Source: Liolophura sinensis (lineage: Eukaryota; Mollusca; Polyplacophora; Chitonida; Chitonidae). Taken from it: a stretch of 64,000 nucleotides of DNA. The position numbers were made by a program, and so were the translations under genes. The notes under the pieces were generated by a model that did no database searches, had not been told where the DNA came from, and saw nothing but the letters and a program-made list of their open reading frames with translations. Positions 53,884-64,000 of this stretch are shown in pieces. The stretch spans positions 22,061,853 through 22,125,852 of the forward strand of contig NC_088296.1 of the NCBI RefSeq assembly GCF_032854445.1, given 5' to 3'. The first letter of the stretch is position 1. Each line of letters starts with the position of its first letter.

Positions 53884-54180
53884 CTTGACCACTTCTTCCG
53901 GTCTTTAAGATAACCGGGCTTCAGAAGAACCTTGTTAATTTGGAAGTCAAACAGGTAGACTTGCCTGTCTTTGGTACCCACATGTAGGAATGCAGGTCGA
54001 CCATTTTTCCCCTAGGAAGCCTTTAGCATCGACAGCCACCTCAGACTCCTGACTCCTTAATATGCACACGATCTCCTTGAATCTGTTTAATTCCATAACA
54101 ACCTCTGTTTGATACGTAGCCATACTTGATCAATCTTGGAATTTCTCGTACTCTATAGTCTGAAGTGTTATCAGTTGTTG
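53884..54180 (-). pseudogene. Fragment resembling a 3'-5' exonuclease domain (EXD1/Egalitarian-like)
   Basis: A 297 nt exon-like block lies between acceptor TTGATTTTAG and donor GTAGGT. Three reading frames in turn carry protein-like sequence: EIPRLIKYGYVSNRGCYGIK, then ESEVAVDAKGFLG, then GTKDRQVYLFDFQINKVLL. The last two resemble the start of a DEDD-type 3'-5' exonuclease domain (VAVDxEG, then a beta strand ending VYLFD). The catalytic Glu after the first Asp is replaced by Lys. No single frame spans the block, so it is probably a pseudogene or an old gene fragment, unless the assembly has errors. No partner exons were found. Family assignment is from motif memory only. Confidence 0.42.
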
Positions 54181-55550
54181 CTAAAATCAAAGAAAAGTAT
54201 TACGTATCCTTAGAGCTGTGGAAGGTCACGTAAGCACTTCGTTTATTTATAACAAGTAATATGAGTTTCTTTTTCGTAAAATTCGTCATTTCCTAGCGCT
54301 ATACTCACAAGGTCCGGGCCACTCTTGTACTACCTGTCTCGAACAGAATAACCTGTGTTGTGTGAGGATATATTCTTGTCGGCGGAACCTAATTCAAAAG
54401 AACTGACACTCTACATTGCAAGATACTGACCCATAAATACTCTACCTGACTGCACGCACTGTGCATAAGCTAGATATCAAACATCTGTGTTTCGTGGATA
54501 TGAAAACGAAAGCAAAATCTAAAGCATTAAGCGTCTAATTTTGATATAAAAGTGCACATTTTCATTTTGTCGGCTCCTGGGAAGCCAATAAATCCACACT
54601 GTTTTATGAGTATGTATTTCGATCTTATTTTGAAGACCTAATATCTCTACTCAGTCTTTACCTAAACGACTTACCCCTTACCATTTTAGAGAGTGAGTAT
54701 CGTGGATACCCGAAAAATAGTGGTAAAGTATCTGACAGATACATAAATAACGCAGTATAAATAAGGATATCAAATGTTAAAATTGTCATGTGGAAGTTAT
54801 TCGGCAAAAAATCCATAGCACAACTTAAAAAACATTAGTTTTCGGATATCCACATACGATTATGCTTTCATAACACCAGACAGGGAAGCAGTAGGTGTCA
54901 AATCATCATGGTATCATCCAGAAGCTCTCAAACAATATTGGTGACATAAATAAAGGCAGGTTCTTTCTGCTTGCAAAGGAATATGTTACTCGCAAACATT
55001 ACGTCCCTCACATAGATTGAATATCTGAGGGAAAAGCTGTAGTTCTTTTGAATATATCTGCGTTAGAAAATTAGTTGGCATTCGTGAGAGGCGCATGTAT
55101 AAAACCATGCAAATTTAGCAGAAAGTTCAAGTGTTTGTCAAAGCACTGCATTTTTCTGTCGTACGTGTAAAGTGTGTAAGGTTTCTCAGGGTGGCACATG
55201 GAGAACACTAGCTTTACGTACATGTATCACACACATCTAAATGCATGTCAAGCGTCACAATCTGATAAACCCAAAATTCCTTTAGTACTCTGATTTCACG
55301 ACATTCGATGTGTTTTGTTATTATTGGTTGAACATATGATTTCTTTTCTTCATGTTTCAATGGTATATGTGTTAAATAAATAAAGGACTTCTCCACATCC
55401 ATTTTTGCATACATTTCAACACCTCTACCAAACGACGTATAAATATTTCATCTCAGTGTATTTCATATTTTCTGCATTGCTGCATCAAGCTTTGCGTGAG
55501 CTTTTAAACGTCGTTTTAGCGAGGTTGGAAAATTTAAGGAATAAACACGG
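54181..55550. other. No gene seen
   Basis: AT-rich sequence lacking partner exons for the exonuclease-like fragment. Confidence 0.35.
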
Positions 55551-55557
55551 CGCGTTT

Positions 55558-58200
55558 TTTTTTGGTGTAGCAACTACTTTGTTGGATATTTTGGTGTAGC
55601 AGCAACTTTGTTGGGCACTTTGGTGCAGCAGCAACTTTGTTGGACATTTTGGTGTAGCAGCAACTTGTTTGGCACTTTGGTGTAGCAACAACTTTGTTGG
55701 GCACTTTGGTGTAGCAGCAACTTTGTTGGGCACTTTGGTGTAGCAACAACTTTGTTGGATATTTTGGTGTAGCAGCAACTTTGTTGGGCACTTTGGTATA
55801 GCAACAACTTTGTTGGAAATTTTGGTGTAGCAGCAACATTGTTGGGCACTTTGATATAGCAACAACTTTGTTGGATATTTTGGTGTAGCAACAACTTTGT
55901 TGGGCACTTTGGTATAGCAACAACTTTGTTGGATATTTTGGTATAGCAGCAACTTTGTTGGGCACTTTGGTGTAGCAACAACTTTGTTGGGCACTTTGAT
56001 GTAGCAACAACTTTGTTGGGCACTTTGGTGTAGCAACAACTTTGTTGGATATTTTGGTGTAGCAGCAACTTTGTTGGGCACTTTTGTATAGCAACAACTT
56101 TGTTGGAAATTTTGGTATAGCAGCAACATTGTTGGGCACTTTGATATAGCAACAACTTTGTTGGATATTTTGGTGTAGCAACAACTTTGTTGGGCACTTT
56201 GGTATAGCAACAACTTTGTTGGATATTTTGGTATAGCAGCAACATTGTTGGGCACTTTGGTGTAACAACAACATTGTTGGGCACTTTGGTGTAGCAACAA
56301 CTTTGTTGGACATTTTGGTGTAGCAACAACTTTGTTGGACATTTTGGTGTAGCAACAACTTTGTTGGGCACTTTGGTGTAGCAGCAACTTTGTTGGGCAC
56401 TTTGGTGTAGCAGCAACTTTGTTGGACATTTTGGTGTAGCAGCAACTTTGTTGGACATTTTGGTGTAGCAGCAACTTTGTTGGACATTTTGGTGTAGCAA
56501 CAACTTTGTTGGACATTTTGGTGTAGCAACAACTTTGTTGGACAATTTGGTGTAGCAACAACTTTGTTGGACATTTTGGTGTAGCAACAACTTTGTTGGA
56601 CATTTTGGTGTAGCAGCAACTTTGTTGGACATTTTGGTGTAGCAACAACTTTGTTGGACATTTTGGTGTAGCAACAACTTTGTTGGACAATTTGGTGTAG
56701 CAACAACTTTGTTGGGCACTTTGGTGTAGCAACAACTTTGTTGGACAATTTGGTGTAGCAACAACTTTGTTGGACACTTTGGTGTAGCAGCAACTTTGTT
56801 GGATATTTTGGTGTAGCAACAACTTTGTTGGACATTTTGGTGTAGCAGCAACTTTGTTGGACATTTTGGTGTAGTAACAACTTTGTTGCGCACTTTGGTG
56901 TAGCAGCAACTTTGTTGGGCACTTTGGTGTAGCAACAACTTTGTTGGACATTTTGGTGTAGCAACAACTTTGTTGGGCACTTTGGTGTAGCAGCAACTTT
57001 GTTGGACATTTTGGTGTAGCAGCAACTTTGTTGGACATTTTGGTGTAGCAACAACTTTGTTGGACATTTTGGTGTAGCAACAACTTTGTTGGACATTTTG
57101 GTGTAGCAACAACTTTGTTGGACATTTTGGTGTAGCAGCAACTTTGTTGGGCACTTTGGTGTAGCAACAACTTTGTTGGACATTTTGGTGTAGCAGCAAC
57201 TTTGTTGGACAATTTGGTGTAGCAACAACTTTGTTGGACATTTTGGTGTAGCAACAACTTTGTTGGACAATTTGGTGTAGCAACAACTTTGTTGGGCACG
57301 TTGGTGTAGCAGCAACTTTGTTGGACATTTTGGTGTAGCAACAACTTTGTTGGACATTTTGGTGTAGCAGCAACTTTGTTGGACATTTTGGTGTAGCAAC
57401 TACTTTGTTGGGCACTTTGGTGTAGCAGCAACTTTGTTGGGCACTTTGGTGTAGCAACAACTTTGTTGGACATTTTGGTGTAGCAGCAACTTTGTTGGGC
57501 ACTTTGGTGTAGCAGCAACTTTGTTGGGCACTTTGGTATTGCAGCAACTTTGTTGGGCACTTTGGTGCAACAACAACTTTCTTGAGCACTTTGGTGCAGC
57601 AACAACTTTCTTGAGCACTTTGGTGTAGCAGCAACATTGTTGTTTACTTTGGTGTAGCACCAACTTTGTTGTTTACTTTGGTGAAGCAGCAACTTTGTTG
57701 GGCACTTTGATGTAGAAGTAACTTTGTTATACATTTTGGTGTAGAAACAAATTTGTTGGACACTTTGGTATAGCAGCAACTTTGTTGTTCACTTTGGTGT
57801 AGCAGCAACTTTGTTGGGCACTTTGGTGTAGCAACAACTTTGTTGGGCACTTTTGTGTAGCAGCAATTTTGTTGGATATTTTGATGTAGCAGCAAGTTTG
57901 TTGGACATTTCGAGGGGCACTTTGATGGGCTACAACTTTGATGACACTTTGATGGGTTACAACTTGTTGGACACTTTGGTGTAGCAACAACTTGTTGGGC
58001 ACTTTGGTGTAGCAACAACTTGCTGGGCACTTTTGTGTAGCAGCAACTTTGTTGGGCACTTTGGTGTAGCAATAAGTTTTTGGGCACTCTGGTGTAGCAA
58101 CTACTTTGTTGGGCACTTTTGTGTAGCAGCAACTTTATTGGACCTTTGGTGTTGCAGCAACGTTTTGGGACCTTTTCGTGTGGCAACAATCTTTTATTCA
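55558..58200. repeat. 29 bp tandem repeat, about 90 copies
   Basis: The unit is ACATTTTGGTGTAGCAACAA plus CTTTGTTGG, with variants at the first six bases (GGCAC, GGACAT, GGATAT) and in GTAGCARCAAC. A larger block containing TTGGAAATTTTGG recurs 290 bp apart (55815 and 56105), ten units. Past 57580 the copies become more diverged. All three minus frames stay open over most of it, because the 29-mer has no stop in any frame on that strand. Confidence 0.95.
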
Positions 58201-58560
58201 TTGCGCTGGATCACTTAACTCACTGGCAATAGGACGCTTTTCGGTAGAGATAACCCCATACTGTGCATTCCTACCAGCCAGTGTACCCTTTATAGCTTTT
58301 TTTATTTCCTTCTTTAATTTTTCTAATAATTGGTGATCTGCACTATTCAGTCTAAAATGAAGAATTCTTATTGTTTTTTGTCTTTTGGATTCGTTGACGT
58401 GACAAAAAAAAATTGTTACACTCGTTTTTATAAAAACAGCTTCTTTTGGACTCGTTGGTGTAGCTGAAACTTTTATGGATTCTTTCTTGTAGCAGCAACT
58501 GTTTTGGACTCTTTGGCGTTTCAGCAATTTCTTTCGGAGTGTCGAATATGTCAATTCGAG
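58201..58560. repeat. Strongly degenerate edge of the 29 bp array
   Basis: GTAGCAGCAACTGTTTTGGA, GTAGCTGAAACTTTTATGGA and similar phrases show that the array once extended to about 58560. Confidence 0.55.
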
Positions 58561-58986
58561 GCACGGAGGCCCCTCTGTTCATCTTTAGTTGTGCACGTAA
58601 AGCAACTTGACTTGTTGTTCACAAGTGTACCACCAGAGTATGGCAGTATGGCGTGATGTTACAGAGGCTAAAGAGGTTGACTGATAACACCCATTTATTG
58701 TGAAGTCCAAACACTTCCAAAACGAACAAGAGTCTGTTGATTTATTAACTCTCAAGAAATAAGATTAGGCACATTAAGAGGTCATCTTTTTACCATGTAA
58801 ATACCATTACAACATAATGCTATTTATAGGTTACTGTTTGATTTAAATACCACTGGCGTTTTGGGACTGGATTCCAATATCCCTGTTTCATTAGTAAATA
58901 GAAGTTGCTCAAATTGTTGGTCTACAATTTGCTAACAATAGAAAAAACAAAACAACACTTCAATAAGCTGTGTCGTCTTACAATAC

Positions 58987-58996
58987 TTTATTTATT
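58987..58996 (-). terminator. Polyadenylation signal of the collagen-like gene
   Basis: Two overlapping AATAAA hexamers on the minus strand lie about 40 bases beyond the stop codon, a usual distance for a short 3' UTR. Confidence 0.5.
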
Positions 58997-59033
58997 GTTC
59001 TCTACAGGATGGCGACCACAGTTATCTCCCCTC

Positions 59034-59186
59034 TCAGAATTCTGCGGCGTTCCAGGGTTCCCCTTTCTCCCCAGGCAGGCCGGGAAGTCCATCTAAACCT
59101 GGTATTCCTGGTTTCCCCTTTTCGCCTTTCCTCGGCCCACACCAGTCCCCGCACTTCTCTTCGTGAACAGAGCACTGACAGTCCGT
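59034..59186 (-). CDS. Collagen-like last exon: cysteine cluster, Gly-X-Y, stop
   Basis: A strong TTGTCTCTTTTGCAG acceptor in phase 0 leads to TDCQCSVHEEKCGDWCGPRK, then GEKGKPGIPGLDGLPGLPG and further triplets, then WNAAEF and TGA. Four cysteines within 14 residues could cross-link chains. A SINE fragment lies just upstream, in the intron. Confidence 0.75.
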   Translation of the reverse strand, partial: TDCQCSVHEEKCGDWCGPRKGEKGKPGIPGLDGLPGLPGEKGEPWNAAEF

Positions 59187-62100
59187 CTGCAAAAGAGACA
59201 AATATAGTATTTATTTACTGATCTTAAAGTGCAGCTCACGTTGGCTTCCTCTCCGGCCGTATGTGGGAAAGTCTGGCAGCAACCTGCGGATGGACGTGGG
59301 TTTCCGCCGGGCTCTGCTTTTAATGTGACGTCATCATTATGAGCTGAGAAAGGAACATTTGACGTCAATAAAATGACGGCAAGGTCCTGCTGCCGGACGT
59401 TTGGCAGGTCGCTTTCCAACATACGACACACAAACTTTCAAATGCACTATCATATTCATTATAGCGCATGCGTCTATCTACGTTCACTTTACATGACAGC
59501 CACCAGTAGCAAAATTTGTACCGTACAGAGCAACCACGACGACACCGGGATCACCTCATGAGGGTTAAACGTATATGCTTGGATCACTGATGTGTTTATG
59601 TTTTAAGACATATGGTTGCACATTGCGCCCATGTATAACTTTTCAAATCATAAAGCCATAAGAGTCAATAAGCCATCCACTTAACCATTGGTTCAGTGTA
59701 GAACACTGAACTAAGTGAATAAAACAGAGTGAAAGGGAGAATATACAACAGAAGATAACAATATACTCAAAAATTTAACCTTAATTTAACAAGAAAGTCC
59801 GTTGTCTAAGCGATGATAGAATGTACATTGCATTCCGCTATTGCGGCAAATTATTCTGTTAAATGACAGAACAGTGAGTCATAATAAACAGAATACATTC
59901 TAGCATCTCTCAGACAACAGACTTTCTGTCAAAATTAACAGATTAAATTTTTGAGTTTATTTGTTTCTGAATTTTGAATGGTATTTATGTTAATACTCCA
60001 GGTCAGCTATCTGGTCGGCTGTTGCTTTAAATCAGGGTATTTCCTAACAAATGGCAATGGTCTCTCTTCCGGTTTCCTAGACTCATAAACATTGCCTTAC
60101 TGTCCGCTGCTAGACTAAGCATTACCCGAGACCTGGTCCCTTTGCATTGTTTTAATGTGATTGTATGTAACATGTGACGACAACATAGCATTTTAAGTAA
60201 TTCTAGACCAGTGACGCCTAATAAATTGCAATTAATATCACTGTATTTGTATCCTACTCTTCTTAAGTCATGATGCTAGGGGGGCGTGTAAATTGCTACT
60301 ATTTATGCATTTAGGTGAACAGTTAGAATAAAACCCTAACTGAGGTAAATTGACAAGAGAGTATATCTCAAAGGTTACGTGACCATTTATCAAGCTGTCG
60401 TCGCTGCTGTGGTTTACTCCATGTGACGAAAGTCTTAATTTTATTGCATTTAACAGTGTTTGACTTATGCTGTAGACCTGCAGATGGCCGTGGGCTTCCC
60501 CCGGGGCCCTTTACGGTTTCCTGCCACCATAAAGTTGACTGCCGCCGTATAGGTGAAATATTCCTGAGTATGGCGTAAAACACGAATCAAATAAATAAAT
60601 AAACTGACAACGTTATATGCCAATCATGTAAAGAAATAAATAATAGTGTGAATGTTTGAACCCACCTGCTCGCCATTGTCACCTTTAGGGCCGGGTCTCC
60701 CCCACGGCCCTTGTAACCTTTCCACCCCAGCTTGATCTTTTCCACGAACACTAAACAACACAATAGTCGGTTTTAAGAAAAATGACATCAAATTTTTACA
60801 GCCCACTTTACCATGATAGCACAGTAAACACGCGGAGAAAATAACGAAGCCCATTTTTACACTGATATCAAACTAATTCTTGTGGAATACACTAAATCCC
60901 ATTTTACCATAATAGCAAAGTTAAAATAATACAGCCCACTTTACCATGATAGCACAGTAAGCACGTGGAGAAAATAACGAAGCCCATTTTTACACTGATA
61001 TCAAACTAATTCTTGTGGAATACACTAAATCCCATTTTACCATAATAGCAAAGTTAAAATAATACAGCCCACTTTACCATGATAGCACAGTAAACACGTG
61101 GAGAAAATAACGAAGCCCATTTTTACACTGATATCAAACTAATTCTTGTGGAATACACTAAATCCCATTTTACCATAATAGCAAAGTTAAAATAATACAG
61201 CCCACTTTACCATGATAGCACAGTAAGCACGCGGAGAAAATAACGAAGCCCATTTTACACTGATATCAAACTAATTCTTGTGGAATACACTAAATCCCAT
61301 TTTACCATAATAGCAAAGTTAAAATAATACAGCCCACTTTACCATGATAGCACAGTAAGCACGTGGAGAAAATAACGAAGCCCATTATTACACTGATATC
61401 AAACTAATTCTTGTGGAATACACTAAATCCCATTTTACCATAACGGCAAAGTTAAAATAATACAGCCCATTTTACCATGATAGCACAGTAACACGTGGAG
61501 AAAATAATGAAACCCATTTTTACACTGATATCAAAGTAACACTTATGGAATACAACGAAATAGGAAAGTAAAAGCTGAGCAATACAAGCAAGTGCATTTA
61601 ACTTGGTAGTCAGGTTCAGGAATACCATATGAAGCATTTTAGCACGTCAGAAGAAATTAATATGTGATAGAATATATATACACATACACTGACAATTTTT
61701 ATCAGTGAATGTTTTTTTTTATTGTAATGTAAATCAATAGTTTATAAATAAAAATGATATAAACCGATGCCAAATTAAGGCAAGGTGTTTTCTTCGAGTA
61801 GTTTAGCACACAAGACTTTAAATAAATGGTTCGTATTTTGACTTTGGCAACAGTTACTTTGTGGAATATGCCTCTAAATTTTACCTTCATCTTCATACGG
61901 AGATCGGCTAATTGGAGCTATTATTCTTTTTCCTGCAAATAAGAGAATTGAAAAACAGAACGATATTTATCTTCCTTTTTATTAGAATGCTGCATTTGTA
62001 AAATTAATTGTAGCCAATACAAGCTTTACTAGATTGTTGTATTACCTTTGTGTAAAATGTATTTACACATAGGGGCCTTTAGTATGGCCTAACAGGATGA

Positions 62101-62928
62101 ATTTGACTTGATATCTGATTGGCTACTGGCTCTTGTTGAAAATAATAGTTAAAATCTGATTGACTACTACCTGCAGCTCATGGGAAAAAAACAGTTAAAT
62201 TCTGATTAAATGCTACCTCATATAAAAATTCGCTACAAACTCAAAAGAAGCTAATAGTTGACATATGATTTCCTTCCAGCCCGCATTGAATCAAAAATTA
62301 AAATAGTCGTGAATAAACAATTATAAATCCTGGACACAATTATTCACCCATTGTTACTGATTATGTAACCATCATCCCTGATTATCCCTGACTATTTATA
62401 CAACCACAGTCACTGTTTATACAACTATGGTCACTCATTATACAATTATGGTCACTGATTATGCATCTATGGTCACTGATTGTACAACTATGGCCACTGG
62501 TTATACAAAAATGGTCACTGATTATATAACTATGGTCACTGATTATACAACTATGGTCACCTATTATACAAAAATGGTCACTTATTATACAATTATGGTC
62601 ACTGATTATACAACTATAGTCACTGATTATACAACTATGGTTACCAATTATACAAATTTTGATACTTATTACACAGCCATGGTAGCCGATTAAACAAGTA
62701 TAGTGATCATACATCCCCGGTGGCTGATATGGACAATCATCTTGCCTAATTTAATCAGCTGTGTTTACTGAAGGTGGCACATGGTGTAAAACACCAATCA
62801 AGTAAATAAAGAAATCAAATGAAGATGACGGCCTTTCCAGTTTTTAATCTTTTTCAAAGCAAAGTTTTTAAGTTTTTCCATACCTGGTTCTCCTTTCCAT
62901 CCAGGCAGCCCAATATTACCTTCAGGAC
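59034..62928 (-). CDS. Collagen-like protein, 3' part of gene (5' end not found)
   Basis: Four exons join in frame: a pure Gly-X-Y exon, an exon without Gly-X-Y, a mixed exon, and a last exon with a cysteine cluster (TDCQCSVHEEKCGDWCGP), eight Gly-X-Y triplets and a short tail WNAAEF before TGA. Overlapping AATAAA signals lie about 40 bases past the stop. Short interrupted triple-helical segments point to a non-fibrillar collagen or a soluble collagen-domain protein, presumably secreted. I find no fibrillar C-propeptide, C1q or lectin head. The gene must extend upstream, perhaps beyond the right edge. The join into the third exon is the least certain, and I may have missed exons in the repeat-filled introns. 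Confidence 0.68.
59230..59325 (+). mobile_element. SINE family 1, middle fragment
   Basis: TTGGCTTCCTCTCCGGCCGT, GGCAGCAACCTGCGGATGGA, GGGCTCTGCT. Neither tail nor box A remains. Confidence 0.7.
59764..59956. mobile_element. MITE with about 60 bp inverted ends
   Basis: ACTCAAAAATTTAACCTTAA...GAAAGTCCGTTGTCT faces its approximate reverse complement ending AAATTTTTGAGT. The interior is about 70 bp. It lies in an intron of the collagen-like gene. Confidence 0.65.
60308..60430 (-). repeat. Dispersed 130 bp repeat, copy 3
   Basis: On the minus strand: GAGTAAACCACAGCAGCGAC, then CTCTTGTCAATTTACCTCAG and TTCTAACTGTTCAC. Confidence 0.7.
60475..60602 (+). mobile_element. SINE family 1, 5'-truncated copy
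   Basis: CTGCAGATGGCCGTGGGCTT, TTTCCTGCCACCATAAAG, GTAAAACACGAATCAAATAA. Confidence 0.78.
60666..60736 (-). CDS. Collagen-like exon: interrupted Gly-X-Y
   Basis: The donor GTGGGT ends the frame in phase 0 after GPWGRPGPKGDNGEQ, clear Gly-X-Y sequence. The upstream boundary at 60736 keeps phase 1 with the previous exon but has a poor polypyrimidine tract. An alternative acceptor (TTGTTTAG) would start the exon at 60750 and would need another exon to fix the phase. Confidence 0.62.
60799..61560. repeat. 133 bp satellite, about 5.7 copies
   Basis: CAGCCCACTTTACCATGATA starts units at 60799, 60932, 61064, 61198, 61330 and 61463. Copies differ at only a few positions except the outermost. It lies in an intron of the collagen-like gene. 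Confidence 0.95.
61885..61932 (-). CDS. Collagen-like gene exon: non-helical spacer
   Basis: Acceptor CTTATTTGCAG and donor GTAAAA enclose 48 nt, phase 1 both sides, encoding GKRIIAPISRSPYEDE. It has no Gly-X-Y pattern and would interrupt the helix. Support comes from splice sites and phase. Confidence 0.55.
62385..62695. repeat. 21 to 24 bp tandem repeat, about 14 copies
   Basis: TATACAACTATGGTCACTGAT recurs with drift. The open frame on each strand is a by-product. Confidence 0.88.
62760..62820 (+). mobile_element. SINE family 1, 3' fragment
   Basis: GGTGTAAAACACCAATCAAG followed by TAAATAAAGAAATC. Confidence 0.55.
62884..62928 (-). CDS. Collagen-like exon: Gly-X-Y, 45 nt
   Basis: Acceptor CTACATAG and donor GTATGG enclose 45 nt in phase 1, encoding GPEGNIGLPGWKGEP, five unbroken Gly-X-Y triplets. 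Collagen exons are often multiples of 9 nt, as here. Confidence 0.8.
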
Positions 62929-63176
62929 CTATGTAGTTGAGCAGAAGATCGATTATTTATTGAACTAAATATTTGATCAGATGATCTGACAATGATTCGC
63001 TGACTACTCTATGTGATTTGCCGACGTAATTCGTCGAATCGTCGTGATTCGTTCTCCGGGCGATACGTTGACTAACTGCTATGTTGACTAACAGACTCGT
63101 CTAAATAAACTAGTCTATTTGATTTGTTGATGGATTAATTCGTTTTTCAGTTGATTCATTGACTATGTCATTACTT

Positions 63177-63320
63177 AATACCCGAGCAGTGTAACTCTCA
63201 AAAATAAAAGGCTCATTTTAACTCATCGGCATCAATTCTCCTGATGATGGCAAAATATAGTGCGGAAATATTGAGTCGAAATGAGCCTTTCGTTTTTCTG
63301 AGTCAGGTTACTCCTGTATT
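63177..63320. mobile_element. Small foldback element, about 145 bp
   Basis: AATACCCGAGCAGTGTAACT...AAAGGCTCATTT is mirrored by AAATGAGCCTTTCGTTTTTC...GGTTACTCCTGTATT. Arms are about 50 bp with mismatches. Confidence 0.55.
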
Positions 63321-63499
63321 ACAGTAAACTGTTAGTGAAATTAGAGAAACACAAGATGCCATGACTTACGGGTCATTTAACTGGAGCAAAAAAAAGCGTT
63401 TCATATTAATGAGCATATGTAAGAAAAGCATCACAGTGTCTCATTCATTATCATTATAACCTTATGCTATCCTCAGCTCAGATATTCGATATATAAAAG

Positions 63500-63645
63500 A
63501 TTTAAAGCAAAGAAAGTAAAACTAGAGCCACAAAGACAGTCTGTGACAACTGGTAAATGATCACACGTCACAGGTGAAATACGACCTCTTGTCAATTTAC
63601 CTCAATGTTCCGCTCTAACCGTTCATGTGAAAGTTTAAATATTAC
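63500..63645 (+). repeat. Dispersed 130 bp repeat, copy 4
   Basis: AAAGTAAAACTAGAGCCACA, GTCACAGGTGAAATACGACC, TCTTGTCAATTTACCTCAAT. Confidence 0.7.
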
Positions 63646-63663
63646 ACTGCCGCTAGCGCCATA

Positions 63664-63995
63664 GCTTATAAGGACCATAGAAGAGCGCACTCATTGTCCA
63701 GCCCTCCCATTTTGAGAGAGGTCTGAAGCAGATCAATAAAACGAAATTTTGGAGGCGATTTTGTTAACAGCTACCTGTTGAGAAAGTGGAGAGAGTGGTG
63801 GATGGCCATATTACATCTGCATGATCGGTAATTGAATTCAAAACTTACTTTTCCACCCTAATGATGATATATTTGTTATATGTATTGTGGATAAGGCAAA
63901 TAGTAATGTAGATATATGGAAGCTGGTTCTTTTTATTTCTCTTTTCCAGACCCCTCTCAAAATGGAAGTGCTGTGCACTTTTCTATGACCTTAAG
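63664..63995. mobile_element. MITE with about 60 bp inverted ends, 330 bp
   Basis: CTTATAAGGACCATAGAAGA...CCCATTTTGAGAGAGGTCTG faces CAGACCCCTCTCAAAATGGA...TTCTATGACCTTAAG. No coding capacity. It ends a few bases before the window edge. Confidence 0.65.
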
Positions 63996-64000
63996 ATTAT

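Noticed and set aside
55485-57779. Minus-strand open frames of 764, 687 and 621 codons, and several shorter ones to 58201
   Set aside because: They are read through the 29 bp array, which has no stop in any minus frame. All three frames are open together, there is no start context, splice site or domain, and variation is spread over all positions.

Overview
The window looks like nuclear DNA of a marine lophotrochozoan, most likely a bivalve mollusc. I base this on two abundant tRNA-derived SINE families of a type I associate with molluscs, many TA-rich foldback elements, split genes with GT-AG introns and small symmetrical exons, and a high load of minisatellites. The species cannot be read from the sequence.

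Four genes and one gene fragment can be assembled by following splice sites. (1) Minus strand, 15770 down to 381 and continuing off the left edge: a type I membrane receptor with a signal peptide, a V-type Ig domain, two further Ig domains (the third split by a long Asn-rich insertion), a transmembrane segment, and a cytoplasmic tail built from at least six exons of 24 to 57 nt. (2) Minus strand, 25679 to 19539: a complete 255-residue protein with a signal peptide, one Ig V-like domain and three predicted membrane segments. (3) Plus strand, 40739 to 47178: a complete 597-residue TRIM protein (RING, two B-boxes, coiled coil, PRY-SPRY). It has 96, 231 and 23 nt exons like those I recall from vertebrate TRIM genes. 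(4) Minus strand, 62928 to 59034: the 3' half of a collagen-like gene whose last exon has a cysteine cluster. (5) Minus strand, 53884 to 54180: a gene fragment resembling a 3'-5' exonuclease domain, with reading-frame changes.

Layout. From 1 to 15.8 kb is the three-Ig receptor; its introns hold tandem arrays and MITE-like elements. From 17.5 to 25.7 kb is the one-Ig, three-TM gene, with a 48 bp minisatellite in its first intron. From 25.7 to 40.6 kb I find no gene, only repeats. From 40.7 to 47.2 kb is the TRIM gene; its largest intron carries a 42 bp minisatellite and a near-perfect palindrome. From 47.2 to 59.0 kb are repeats, the exonuclease-like fragment and a 2.6 kb array of 29 bp units. 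From 59.0 to 64.0 kb is the collagen-like gene with a 133 bp satellite in an intron.

The two Ig genes lie on the same strand and every intron in both is phase 1, so their exons can be skipped or duplicated without changing frame. A TRIM gene about 15 kb away makes an immune or cell-recognition neighbourhood possible, but only sequence adjacency supports this. About 20 tandem arrays occupy roughly 14 kb by my estimate. Most long open frames in the window come from these arrays and I do not count them as genes.
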